64,000 bases of DNA from Setoptus koraiensis. Its lineage: Eukaryota > Arthropoda. The DNA is taken from NCBI GenBank assembly GCA_048013815.1, contig CM106585.1:4154001-4218000 (forward strand), written 5' to 3'. Below the pieces are notes generated by a model. It was not told the DNA's origin. It did not search any database and was given only the letters and a program-made list of their open reading frames with translations. This document shows, piece after piece, positions 36,401 through 44,503 of the stretch. Position 1 is the stretch's first letter; each line of letters starts with the position of its first letter. A program made the translations under genes and the position numbers.

Positions 36401-37365
36401 TGCTCAGCAAAATTTGCTGAGATTCAGTTGAGAGCGATTGTTGTTGCACTTACCTAGACTGATTTGCTGGGCCGATTCGGGACTGAGCCGGAGCACTCCG
36501 TCGGCGTCTATGACGCTGTCCATTTGGGCGCCGACGCTCATCGGTTGTTCGCCGGACGCGTCCTCGCTACTTGAGGTAATTGTTTCCAGTTTGGTAACAG
36601 GTTGCGCAACCATGGGCTCATTTGCATTTGCGTCTCGCATGGTGTACATGTAAACGTATTCTGTCATGTAGGTCTTTTTCGCCTGTGCCAACTCGTTTGC
36701 GTCCACCGTTCGCGTCGCTCTCACTAGAGGGCGATTTCGCTGCTGCTGTTGCTGCTGTTGCCTCAGTTTGGGCCTGTTGATTCGCTGCTGGTTTCCGGTC
36801 TGAGACGGTGGCTGGTTTCCGGTTTGCGGCTGCTGGTTTTCGGTTTGAGACGGTGGCTGCTGTACGGACACCGCCGACTGCAAGGCGTTGTCCAGCGCCA
36901 GGGTGGGCGTGACGGACGATGGCGGCAATTGCGCCAATCGGGTGAGCGCTATCACCGGGCCGCGGCTGCCCGACGCCAGACCCAGCACTTCGGTCAGTTC
37001 CTGATTGGAGGCGCTCACCGTCGACTTGACGTTCACTATCGTGGTGCCTCTGCCCTTCACCTTGCTGCTCACCAGCGTTTGCCGGTCGCCGGCGGCCGGC
37101 GCCAGCCCAGTGGGCCTCACCTGTTCACCTGTGCTGTCCAGCTGACCGCTGTTGGCCAGTTGGTTGATGAGTTGAGCGTTGAGCGTGGCCAATTGCGTCG
37201 ATCTGACGGTGGACTCGTGCGACGTTTCTAACGTGTGCGTGCCGTGCAACACAGTGGTCAAATAAGTGTAAATAGTTGCGTAAGTGACCGGCACAACGGG
37301 CGTTTGGCCGTTGTTTGCGGCCACTATGGCCTCTAGGTCGGCGTCGCTGAACGACACCGGCTCAA

Positions 37366-37429
<64 letters not shown>

Positions 37430-40390
37430 GCTGTTGCTGTTGCTTGTTGCGTAATCGGTGTTGCCGTTAAGTGCCGGCGACTTTAGTTTCTGTACGTTCT
37501 GTCTGTTTTGCTGGTTGGCGGGCTGCTGCTGTTGGCCCGTCGGCTCGCCGCCCGACGACGGCGAGTCCGCCGCCGGCCCGGAGCCCGGCAAGCGCGAACC
37601 GTAGTTGTTGCCGGCACTCGCTGACGTGTCCGAGCCCGGCTCGCCCGTTGGCTGCCTGTTGCGGTCGCTGTCCACGTTGTCCGGAGCGCCGAACGGGTCG
37701 CCCGACGCGTACGGACTGGTCGGGTTTTGGGTGGTCGTTGTGCTCGTGGAGCCGGGCCCGGTGCTCAGTGGGCCATCGGCCGAGCCGAAACCGTCGATGT
37801 TGTGATGAGTGGGCGCAGTGCCCGACGCAACCGTCATACCAGTGAGCGCATTGAGGGCGCCATTGGCCACGGTCTCGTAAAATTCCTCTATTTCGGGCCG
37901 GCGAACATTGCCCGACGAGTGGGTGTTGCCTGCCGCATGGTTGCCCGATGATGCGGGCGCCAGTGTTGTGGTTGTGGCGCTCGACGAGGTTGTGGTTGTG
38001 ACGGGACCCGAAGGAGTTGTTTGCTGCTGCTGCGCCTGAACCAATTGGGCGGGCTTATTGTTGCTCGGCCGCACGGCGATCCGGCGCCGGCCACCCGATG
38101 CGGCAACCGCCGCATTGATGGGCAGCGAGGGCGACGAGGCGCTGATTGGCGGGCCGCCGCCGCCACTGCCGAACAGCTGCGTGAACTCGTTGGCGGGCGA
38201 CTGGCCGTTGAGACGGTTCGATGAGGCCAGGCGCTCGCGGGCGCTCATGGCGGTTGTAACGGGACTGAGCAAGTTGTTGTGCTGCGACGGGTGAATCGGG
38301 ACGCCGGGCGACGGCGTGAATCCGCCGCTCGAGCTGATGACCGTTGTGGCGGGCACCGCGGGCTGGCCGCGCGCCGACTGACCGCTTACCGCCGCGGTTG
38401 TTGTTGTGGGTGTGGTTGTCGATGTGAATGCGTTGAAGTCGGCGTTTTGTTGCGGCTTTGGTTGCTGCTGCAACCTGTTGGACTCGTTGCCCAACAGAAT
38501 GGCCGCTGTGGTGTCGTCCGCGGGCAGCGACAAGCCCTCGTTGGCCGCCAACCGGATAAAGTCCGTGCTGGCGCCCGACGCGCCGCTCAAATTGGGCGTG
38601 ACCGTGGTGGCCTGCTGCTGCGGGGCCCGGCCTCTGCCCGGACTGCCAACGTTTGACGGTTGCTGTGCGGACGAGCCCGGTATGACGTTGGGCCGCTGGC
38701 TGGGTCGGCGCTGCTTGCGGCGCTCCTGTCGGCCGGCGGGGGCGCCAGTGGTCGACGACGACGTAGCGGTCGTCGATGAAGTGGACAGTGGTGCCATCGA
38801 TGGCGAGGCGGTTGTTGTGGTTGTTGTTGCCAGTGTTGAGGCTCTGTTTTGGGCTTGATTGAGCGCCACAGAGCGGGCCGTTGTTGCGACGGGTGCTCCG
38901 CTGTTGCTCGGCTCAAAGAACAGCTCACGATTGTTTTGTCCGCTAGGGTTCGTGTTGAATATTGGCGAGAAGCCGCCCCTGTCGGCCAGCGACGGCAACG
39001 GCGGAGCCCGAGTCACGGGCAGCGAGGCGCCGTTGGGCCGGAAAATGGGCGGTGGCGACGGCCTGGCGGGCCTGGGCGATTCGCCGCTGTTGTTGGAGCG
39101 GACGGGCGGCTGTTGTTGTTGTGGCGACGTTGATGACGCCAACGGGTCGGCTCCCGCGGCCAGCGCGGCCGGCCTAAACACCTGCCTGATGAAGGGCAAT
39201 TCAGTGGCACCGCTGCCCGGCTGTTGCGCGGGCTGCTGCGGGCCGGACACGGGCGCCGAGAACTGGTTGCCGGGCTGCTGCCTGAGCAGTTGAGGTTGCG
39301 GAAATTGTGGTTGTAACTCATTGTTAGCTTGGTTGTTAGCGTTTGCGACAGGCGCGAATTGCTGCTGCTGTTGCATGCTGTTTATGGCACGTTGCGGATT
39401 TGGCTGCGGATTGCCGCCGTTGCCCGTTGAACCGCCGGGCTGGGGTATCCTCCTGAACTGTTGCTGCTGCTGCTGATTCTGGTTGGCGGCCAAGTTTTGC
39501 GGCCCGAAGGGACCCGGCGCGGGCGCCACACCCGCCAACGAGGTCAAATCGAAGGCGCTGAGCGTGGGTTGCAACTGGCCCGAGGGGCCACGCTGCTGCT
39601 GCTGTTGTGGCGGCTGCAATCCGCTGTTGGGCGCCTGACCCGACGACGGCTGCCTGATCCGCTGGAACCTGTTGTTGGCCTGGTCGTCGCCCTCGAACAG
39701 CGCCCCCTGGGCCGGCTTGTTTATAATCGGGGGCGGCGCCAGGGGCCTGAACTGGGGTATGGGTAGCAGTTGGTTGTCCTGGTTGCCGCTCGGGTTGGCA
39801 CCAAACGGAATAGTGTGCTCTATTGTGTTCGATTGGGCAGAGTTGAGCAGGTTGTTGTTCGCGGGCGCCCTCTGCCTGGACTGTTGCTGCTGCTGTTGTT
39901 GCTGTTGTTGTTGTTGCTGCTGATGCTGCTGTTGTTGTTGTTGCTGCTGCTGCTGGTGCTGTTGTTGTTGCTGTTGTTGTTGCTGCTGGTGCTGCTGTTG
40001 TTGTTGTTGTTGCTGCTGCAAGTGCTGCTGCTGCTGTTGTTGTTGTTGTGAGCGTTGTGGTTGGGCGGCCCGTTGCGGCTGCCCGTTTCTCTGAGCAAAA
40101 TTGTTGTTGTTACCTGGAGGTGTCATGACGAAATTGTTGTTGTTGTTGTTGTTGTTTGCAACAACAACTGGCTGGTTGTTTGTGCGGCGCTGAATTGGTT
40201 GCGTGGCGAAATTGAGCTCCGAACCCGAATTGAGAATATTGTTGAAATCGCCGCCGCTGACGGCAACCGCTTGAGGTAGGCGCGATCCAAAGAAGTCAGC
40301 CCTGTTGCCTGCTGAGCCAATTGACACATGAAGATAAACAAATAACAATAAAATAATGACATAACGAGGTCCGACAAATCGTGACATCAT
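8844..40390 (-). CDS. Giant single-pass transmembrane mucin-like protein (SEA/EGF), five exons joined
   Basis: Joined CDS: 40390-36454, 19659-19384, 14979-9628, 9468-9197, 9071-8844. Junction phases are 1, 1, 1 and 0, and each pair agrees. Coding length is 10,065 nt, about 3,355 residues before a possible final 11-codon exon. Order in the protein: signal peptide (1 to about 27); Q/N/P/S/T-rich stalk with long polyQ, Q/H and polyN tracts; about eight T/Y/F-rich repeats (for example TYATIYTYLTT, TYMTEYVYMYT, TYFTTFTFLTTYLG, MYTTLTHYITFYSG), which resemble the repeats of arthropod DUF4758-type proteins; a six-Cys EGF-like module (about 2781-2843); a SEA-like domain (about 2843-2973); a calcium-type EGF (DLDECSN...) and a second EGF (about 3088-3186); one transmembrane helix (about 3189-3212); and a basic, S/E/D- and H/N-rich tail. 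Expected location is the apical surface as a membrane mucin. The family name, ligand and function are unknown to me. Confidence 0.8.
9197..9468 (-). CDS. Giant gene exon D (transmembrane helix and juxtamembrane region)
   Basis: 272 nt. The acceptor is ATGTAG and the donor CCC|GTAAGT. The first codon is completed by the last base of exon C to give Leu. The exon encodes LATLLPIAAILCIISVCLII followed by YCCRRWRKR: one hydrophobic helix with paired cysteines (palmitoylation candidates) and a basic stop-transfer. Then comes a tail with an SSSESSD acidic-serine run that fits a CK2 site. This fixes type I topology, with the EGF/SEA side outside. Confidence 0.85.
9628..14979 (-). CDS. Giant gene exon C (repeat stalk, SEA, EGF modules)
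   Basis: 5,352 nt, ending in a perfect GTAAGT donor at 9627. Six of the T/Y/F-rich repeats lie at about 13940-13815, 13505-13385, 13200-13080, 12710-12575, 12170-12085 and 11475-11340, separated by polyQ and S/T/A linkers. A six-cysteine EGF-like module (10850-10665) contains an H/S/N-rich insert. The SEA-like domain runs from about 10665 (QEVQSFVIQLRLMQIGD) to about 10280 (GGLLVNITVQLQP). The last two EGFs lie at 9930-9635. Two acceptors give the same frame: CCAACAG|AATCGG (14979) and CCGACAG|GCGTGG (14961), so the exon may start six codons later. The long antisense frames over this exon are caused by CAG/CAA repeats. Confidence 0.85.
12884..12952 (-). repeat. PolyQ tract in exon C
   Basis: About 23 consecutive Gln codons, a mixture of CAA and CAG. 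It is the longest uninterrupted Q run in this exon; shorter ones occur near 11650, 11775, 12240, 12310, 13210 and 14600. The mixture suggests older, partly stabilised repeats. Confidence 0.9.
15647..15711. repeat. 10-bp tandem array (CATTTGCACC)n
   Basis: About six head-to-tail copies of a 10-bp unit, one DNA helical turn each. Each unit holds ATTTGCA, a near match to the POU octamer. Confidence 0.9.
15735..15787. repeat. Perfect 17-bp inverted repeat with palindromic loop
   Basis: Arms 15735-15751 and 15771-15787 (GCCAAAACAATAACGGC and its exact complement). The 19-nt loop contains the palindrome GTCAGCTGAC. Confidence 0.95.
15800..15865. repeat. Imperfect duplication of about 30 bp
   Basis: Two copies of TTGTGCCCGTYGAATGTTYA plus CCGTTAA, with a third partial copy. 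Confidence 0.8.
16258..16350. repeat. 9-bp array (ACAACAACG)n
   Basis: About nine near-perfect copies; they create an Asp/Asn open frame that is not a gene. Confidence 0.9.
16725..16860. repeat. 28-bp minisatellite
   Basis: GGCAAGCG recurs exactly 28 bp apart at 16735, 16763, 16791, 16819 and (as GGCAAGCGC) 16847. The unit contains CGACAACAACGAC. Confidence 0.92.
18730..18815. repeat. GC-rich duplication (CTTCTCCCCGCTTCTCCCGG)
   Basis: About 2.5 copies of a unit close to 30 bp, pyrimidine-rich on the plus strand. Confidence 0.75.
18912..18962. repeat. 19-bp duplication carrying TTGCGCAA
   Basis: TGTCACTGTTGCGCAATGT is present twice in tandem (C/EBP-type palindromes at 18921 and 18940) with a third partial copy. 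Confidence 0.9.
19200..19285. repeat. 12-bp array (ATTCGCTCGATT)n
   Basis: Six to seven copies, located about 100-180 bp beyond the exon B donor inside the intron. Confidence 0.9.
19384..19659 (-). CDS. Giant gene exon B
   Basis: 276 nt, entering and leaving in phase 1. The acceptor is GAGCACAG|GTGTAAC and the donor CACTAG|GTGAGT. Read through both junctions it gives ...SAQQISL-G-VTKARDSNMMTEINMN and ...QAPQSTPAL followed by exon C, with no stop. It encodes a charged, Q/N-containing spacer (YVKFDSISNALIDKQQLLLQ, LDLDASFNVDEALNLAVQRL), with predicted helices and no cysteine. Sequence upstream of the acceptor is open but contains an (AAC)n run and no AG, so the acceptor cannot lie nearer than 19659 without a long, repeat-filled exon. 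Confidence 0.72.
19952..20071. repeat. 8-bp array (GCATCATT)n, 15 copies
   Basis: Fifteen units; variants are GCACCATT and GCATCGTT. It lies about 290 bp upstream of exon B's acceptor on the minus strand. Confidence 0.95.
20588..20695. repeat. 9-bp array (GATGAGCTC / GATAAGCCC)
   Basis: About ten 9-bp units rich in GATAAG and GAGCTC. Open frames (DELDKPDELDKP) are repeat products. Confidence 0.85.
22437..22516. repeat. 20-bp minisatellite, four copies
   Basis: CAACCAATTTGAGGCAGCGG, the first three copies identical and the last with two changes. Confidence 0.95.
22812..22851. repeat. 40-bp quasi-palindrome
   Basis: Outer arms GCTGACACATG / CATGTGTCAGC (11 bp, exact) and inner arms CTTAC / GTAAG, with a 3-nt bulge on one side. 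Confidence 0.9.
23228..23332. repeat. 9-bp array (CTTCTCTGG)n
   Basis: Degenerate head-to-tail pyrimidine-rich repeats. Confidence 0.8.
23422..23495. repeat. TTCGAAGCG array
   Basis: Several copies of TTCGAAGCG/CCGAAGCG; related words recur at 28590-28735, 55649-55717 and 61037-61120. Confidence 0.8.
23866..23965. repeat. CAACAACAAACA/CAACAACAGCG repeats
   Basis: Degenerate CAA-rich 12-bp repeats in the large intron; no coding meaning. Confidence 0.8.
24303..24345. repeat. 10-bp array (CGGCGCTAGT)n, four copies
   Basis: CGGCGCTAGT, -TGGT, -TGTT, -TAGT in tandem. Confidence 0.9.
25142..25237. repeat. Pure (ACA)32 microsatellite
   Basis: 96 bp with no interruption, the longest perfect trinucleotide run outside the exons. 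It is likely to be length-polymorphic. Confidence 0.98.
25918..25939. repeat. Perfect 22-bp palindrome
   Basis: ACACATTGTGC joined directly to its complement GCACAATGTGT, just after a (AC)n run at 25864-25888. Confidence 0.95.
25985..26038. repeat. CAACTGTCAACTGTCAA repeats
   Basis: Eight or so overlapping CTGTCA words in tandem and mirror order. Confidence 0.8.
26821..26895. repeat. 15-bp minisatellite (CTGTCGTTGTTGCTG)n, five copies
   Basis: Four identical copies and one with a single change. Confidence 0.95.
28595..28735. repeat. TTCGAACGCC / TTCGAGCGC array
   Basis: Two linked blocks: TTCCAATTCGAGCGC (three copies), then CGAACGCCGAATTT and CGAACGCCGAACGCTC copies. Confidence 0.85.
29830..29872. 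repeat. 19-bp duplication with CGGCCATCGGCCATACAA
   Basis: Two exact copies and a partial third. Confidence 0.9.
31429..31491. repeat. Perfect 17-bp inverted repeat
   Basis: Arms 31429-31445 and 31475-31491 (TATTATTAGCCTAATGC and its complement) around a 29-nt AT-rich loop. Confidence 0.95.
32117..32203. repeat. 14-bp array (CGTTGATTATCAGC)n
   Basis: About six copies; central word GTTGATCATCA or GTTGATTATCA. Confidence 0.9.
33396..33426. repeat. (TC)15 microsatellite
   Basis: Pure dinucleotide run just before three ACAGGTGA-type sites in reverse orientation (33444, 33454, 33528). Confidence 0.95.
33627..33705. repeat. Two adjacent 17-bp duplications
   Basis: GAATACTATTCAGT is repeated, followed by CAGTGGCCAAACTGACC repeated. 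Confidence 0.85.
34692..34737. promoter_or_regulatory. Pair of TTACGTAA palindromes
   Basis: Exact PAR-bZIP-type octamers at 34692-34699 and 34730-34737, centres 38 bp apart, in the large intron. Function is inferred only from the consensus. Confidence 0.35.
36351..36421. repeat. Cluster of three short hairpins beside the exon A donor
   Basis: Stems: CGCGAGAG/CTCTCGCG (36351-36373), CGAGTGCT/AGCACTCG (36375-36394), and CTCAGCAAA/TTTGCTGAG (36403-36421, one-base loop). The last overlaps another palindrome, ATTTTGCT/AGCAAAAT (36397-36413). The cluster starts about 32 nt inside the intron. Confidence 0.9.
36454..40390 (-). CDS. Giant gene exon A (signal peptide and N-terminal stalk)
   Basis: 3,937 nt, from the first ATG (40390; a second ATG follows at once) to a perfect CTAG|GTAAGT donor at 36453. 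The signal peptide MMSRFVGPRYVIILLLFVYL plus HVSIGSAG has a clear hydrophobic core and a likely cleavage site near residue 27. Next come a Q/H/N-rich region (about residues 60-175), long proline/serine/threonine- and Q-rich mucin-like sequence without cysteines, a polyN tract, and two T/Y/F-rich repeats (TYATIYTYLTTVLHGTHTLE at about 1030, TYMTEYVYMYTMRD at about 1235). A hydrophobic, conserved-looking stretch (VNVKSTVSASNQELTEVLGL) lies between them. The track-like in-frame TTG at 40405 is an unlikely start because the ATG pair gives the ideal signal peptide. Confidence 0.85.
37367..37429 (-). repeat. PolyN tract in exon A
   Basis: About 21 consecutive AAC codons preceded by alternating N/S codons. 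It is a nearly pure trinucleotide run within coding sequence. Confidence 0.9.
39880..40058 (-). repeat. PolyQ/His-punctuated tract in exon A
   Basis: About 60 residues of Gln broken by single His or Leu-His at roughly 10-residue spacing (HQQQQQQQQQQ units). The regular spacing points to duplication of a 33-bp block on top of codon slippage. Confidence 0.9.
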
Positions 40391-41099
40391 ACGAGAGGGA
40401 GACAATACAAGGTTTTGGTTAGTTTAGTTGTGAGCACAAAAATACAAATAAAATGACAGTGACATTGGGTATCGTCTGGCAGCAAAAGTCTCGTCTCGTG
40501 CAACAATTTTCTGGCAAACATTTTCTGCACAACATGACGCAATAGTCTGAAAAAGCAAAACTCTGAAACAGCAAAACTCTGAAAAAACAAAACTCCGAAA
40601 AAACAAAACTCGCCAACGCTCAAATCAAACAAAATTATGCCTGCTGAGCTCGATTGGGGCGCCCACTTTGCATTCTATTCACATTTTCATATTTTCACGT
40701 TTTCGTATATTTGTATTTTTGCATCATGTTCGCAGTGGCTGAAAACGGCTGAAAATATACATATAGTTTTATAGTATTTATATCGTGTATGGCAAATTTG
40801 TGTAGAGATACCGACAAGTACAGTTGCGAGCAGTTGCCGGTCAATTGAGTGTCTCGGTGCGCGCTGTGACTCGGTCAAGTTGGCCTGATCACATTATGTA
40901 ATGCGCCTGTTCGACAGGTAATGATTACAATGGCCAGCGTTGTTTGCGTAATTGTTCTGATGCGTTGCGCAAGCGGCCATCAGCATGAGCTGACCGTGAT
41001 CCTCAAATAGGTAAATTTAGGCTGGACGACATACGACGGCGAGATGATGAGACGACACACAAGTGGCCAGAACTAACTAACAACGCATTGATTGTTGCG

Positions 41100-41185
41100 C
41101 AACCGCTGTTGTTGTTGCTGCTGTTGTCGTTGTTGTTGCTGTTGTTGCCGTTGTTGTTGCTGTTGTTGTTGGCGTTGTTGCTGTC
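41100..41185. repeat. GTT/GCT trinucleotide-rich block
   Basis: Imperfect (GTT)n with GCT and CGT interruptions; typical of at least ten similar blocks between 15 and 64 kb (for example 34140-34230, 34795-34880, 46290-46320, 46795-46860, 57550-57635). Confidence 0.85.
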
Positions 41186-41478
41186 ATGCCGGCGAGACCG
41201 CATCGACAACAGCGACAACAACGGCAACCTCAACAGGTGATCACGGCGGTTGCGTGTGCCCAATTGGACAGAGTGAGCAATTGGACGCACACAAATAAAG
41301 TGCGTGCCTCATCAGCTACGTTGTCATGGCAACAGCGGGCTGACATTGAGCGGTCAAGTGAGTCGACTTTATCATTATCATTGTCTGGTCACTCTGATTA
41401 TAATTCGAGGCAAGCGTATGACGCAAGCGACAAGCAATTGAAACGACTCAACGCAATTGTCGGACTCTGGCGTCTAGA

Positions 41479-41482
<4 letters not shown>

Positions 41483-41574
<92 letters not shown>
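41483..41574. repeat. (AC)46 microsatellite
   Basis: 92 bp pure dinucleotide repeat, the longest in the window; capable of forming Z-DNA. Confidence 0.98.
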
Positions 41575-41575
<1 letters not shown>

Positions 41576-42994
41576 GAGACGCAAATAGATAGATAGATAA
41601 AGATGTGCAAGATTCTATGTCATTGTCATCATGTGACTATCACTATTGACAAGTATGACAGCTCGTATGATGGTCAGCTGTTGGCGGTCAGCGGACATGT
41701 GAGCGCTCGCTCATGTCAGCGCGATGTGAGAATGTGAACAACACCAACAACAGCAGCAACAACAACAGCAACAACAACAGTGGGTTGCTGCGGCCAGTAG
41801 CCGGTGCGCAGTGGCGATGAACATGAATAAACTCAACAACATTAAACCGTTATATAACTCATCAGCATCATCCTCGTATTATGACAGTGTCGTGTTGCCA
41901 CAGTTGTTACGTAATAGCCGTTGTAAACGCTGTGCTCGCTCGCTCCAAATGAAGCGCAAATGGAGCTTTGAGCGAGTCCACTCAAGCTCCACTAACACTG
42001 TGTTACATAATACATGCTACTTGTGCGCTCGCTGGCCACAGGTGAGCCTGGCATGTTGCGCAATACGACGAGCTGCTATTGTGTGTGTGTGTGTGCATGT
42101 TATTTATGCGATAAACAGAATGATTAGTAAATTAGATGTTAGTTGCTGTTGTTGTTGTTGCTGTTATTTGTGTTAGCGCGCGTGACAGCGATAATAGAGT
42201 CAAAGTGAAACAGTTACAGCAACTACAAAAGAGACATGTCATTTGCTGTTGTTGTTGCTGTTGTTGTTGCCATAGTTGTTGTTGTTGCTGTCATATTTAG
42301 CGCGTCAATGATGCAACGCATGTCACATCAAACGGCCAGCAACGGAATGTTTTTGCAGCCAATTGCAACAAAGCAACAACAGGTGGCACTTAAGTGACCA
42401 TCTCATACATAAATGTCAATGGTGATGCGATGATGAGATTGATCCAATTCCATTCAATGTTGTGATGCCCATTGACATGTTGTTATTTTGACACACACAC
42501 ACACACCGACTGTTGGCTTGATAGCGGCAGCTGATGCTGAAGCTGTCAGACGAATTGGTCTCAAAGTGAATTCTCTTTTCAAGTTCATCATTGTTGTTGG
42601 CGCAACAAGTCGCTTGCTGTCTCGCCAGCAGCAACAAAGGACGCAACAATACATATCTTGTGATAAGAGATGATCTAATAACTGGCCAACGATGATCAAG
42701 TGCAAGCCAGTGCAACGATTGCGTGCACTCTCTGCAGATTGATTCTGTTTGTAAGTACAAACAGGTAGAGATTGCGATTTGCATGGCCCCATTTGTATGC
42801 TATGGCTATTTATGGCCATACGAATGGCATCGCTCGGCTTTGTTGGCTGCAGCGAAAATCCGGCCGATCGCTCAATTATGACATAGCGGTGATATCAGCG
42901 CCCATGGTGGTAATAATGATAATAACAGATAATGATATCAATCGGTGTGCTTCTCATTTGGTGCGCCATATAATTTGGTGCGCTACTGTGCCGC

Positions 42995-43074
42995 TTGGCG
43001 CGCATAATCAACTTGGCGCATAATCAACCTGGCGCATAATCAACCTGGCGCATAATCAATTTGGCGCCCAATCA
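42995..43074. repeat. 16-bp minisatellite (GGCGCATAATCAACCT)n
   Basis: Five copies with small changes. Confidence 0.92.
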
Positions 43075-43309
43075 AAACTGTACCGGCGACACAATTTCTG
43101 ACTGGCCCACATTGTCGGATGACTGACACAATGGTTGCGTTACGCAATACGTCACACATCTAACATTAGATATATTATGTTGTCTGGCCATCGTGATCAG
43201 TATGGGACTGTCTTGGAGCATTACGTAACACAGCGATAGTGATTGAGTGACTGTGTCGACAGAGGCACATTGCCCAATACCGCATATTGCGCAACAACGC
43301 ACATTGTGT

Positions 43310-43355
43310 GCCATATGCGGCACCATATGGCACCATACGGCACCATACGGCACCA
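43310..43355. repeat. 10-bp array (CATACGGCAC)n
   Basis: Four copies, the first two diverged (CATATGCGGCAC, CATATGGCAC). Confidence 0.88.
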
Positions 43356-43458
43356 ATTTGCGCCGTGTCTGTCCGATTGTGTTGTGCGCCACTTGTCATC
43401 GCCGGCTAGTGGTGACACCGACTCGCCTGGTGTCACTTGGCGCCGCTGTGGGCGCTGT

Positions 43459-43560
43459 CAGCTGGTAGCAGCTATCAGCTGGTAGCAGCTATCAGCTGAC
43501 GGCGGCTATCAGCTGACGGCGGCTATCAGCGGACAGCGGCAATCAGCTGATAGCCGCTGC
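43459..43560. repeat. 17-bp minisatellite with a CAGCTG-type E-box in each unit
   Basis: Units start at 43459, 43476, 43493, 43510, 43527 and 43544, exactly 17 bp apart. Five of six begin with CAGCTG; one has CAGCGG. Confidence 0.95.
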
Positions 43561-44471
43561 CAGATAGCGCAGCCGTGGCACGGTGGCGCCATGACCGACA
43601 AACGGATGGACAGGATCCCACTGCAATCATATTCACAAATCACAACATTGGTGCCGAATCAGCTGATTGCAGCATTGAGAATTGGGCCAGCGAGTGACAC
43701 TTGGACAGTGTGGCAGTGGCAATGTTGCAATGACAGCGCCATGACAGCCAACTGACAGCTCCGTGACAGGTACGGCACAGGAAAAATGTGTGCCACAAAC
43801 AAATTGGTTGTGGCTGCCGCGCAAACCAGCAAGGCAGCAAGTGAGCGCGAAAGAAAGTTTAATTTTTGGTTGTCGCCCGCGTCTCTGTCTGACATCTCCA
43901 GCGCCCATGTGACATATGCGCACAACGTTATGGCGGCGACATGACAAACGTAATGACAGTCGTTGTCGCCAACTGTCCGGCCCACCGGACAGTTGGCCGA
44001 CAAAACAGAACAGAAAAACAAGAGTAACGACTCATATCATATGGCTCATATGATGTCATCATGCGACCGACCGGCCCGAGCGGCCAGTTTTTGCGCGCTC
44101 GGGCTTTTCACTTTACTCGCCGTAAAGTTGGTTGTCAGTAAAGTTTACTGTCGGTCTCACACATCCTGTCGGCCCGGTATCGCAGCAGATATCGACAGCT
44201 CGGATGGCTGGCCGGCGCGGCGCAACTTTAGCGGCGGCTCTAGTGGCAGAAGTAGTTTGCGTGCATCGTTGTTCCGATGGCCGCCGGCCGCTCGTTCTTC
44301 TGTTTTCTGTCGTTCGGACCAAAAATGGCACCCGAGCCGAGAGGAATTTGTCGCCGAGCGGCGGCCCGGCGTACCCCGAGGGCACCGCCGAGCAGCGCCG
44401 GCCTGGCCAGACTCGGCGGGCAAGTTGAGCCCAATCTCACTCTGACACTCGGCGCTCGCAATTGGCAAGGC

Positions 44472-44503
44472 GCTCACCTGTTGCCGGCCGGCAACAGGTG
44501 AGC
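44472..44503. repeat. Perfect 32-bp palindrome made of two ACAGGTGAGC sites
   Basis: GCTCACCTGTTGCCGG is joined without spacer to its exact complement. Each arm carries TCACCTGT / ACAGGTGA. Confidence 0.97.

Larger units (their letters stand above)
19660..36453 (-). other. 16.8-kb intron of the giant gene, exon A to exon B
   Basis: I see no coding exon, RNA gene or transposon in it. It is packed with short-period arrays, (AAC)32 at 25142-25237, palindromes at 22812, 25918 and 31429, a cluster of three hairpins beside its 5' splice site, six TTACGTAA words and many ACAGGTGA words. GC content is near 50 percent, higher than in the first 9 kb. Confidence 0.7.

Noticed and set aside
40403-40405. 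TTG as an upstream start of exon A
   Set aside because: The ATG pair at 40390/40387 gives a standard signal peptide; five extra residues from a non-ATG start are not supported.
41186-41596. Open frame ending in a Thr-His repeat
   Set aside because: Translation of the (AC)46 microsatellite.
43459-43560. CRISPR-like regular repeats (also the arrays at 32117, 56683 and 58138)
   Set aside because: Units are contiguous tandem repeats with no unique spacers, in a eukaryotic intron or intergenic region.
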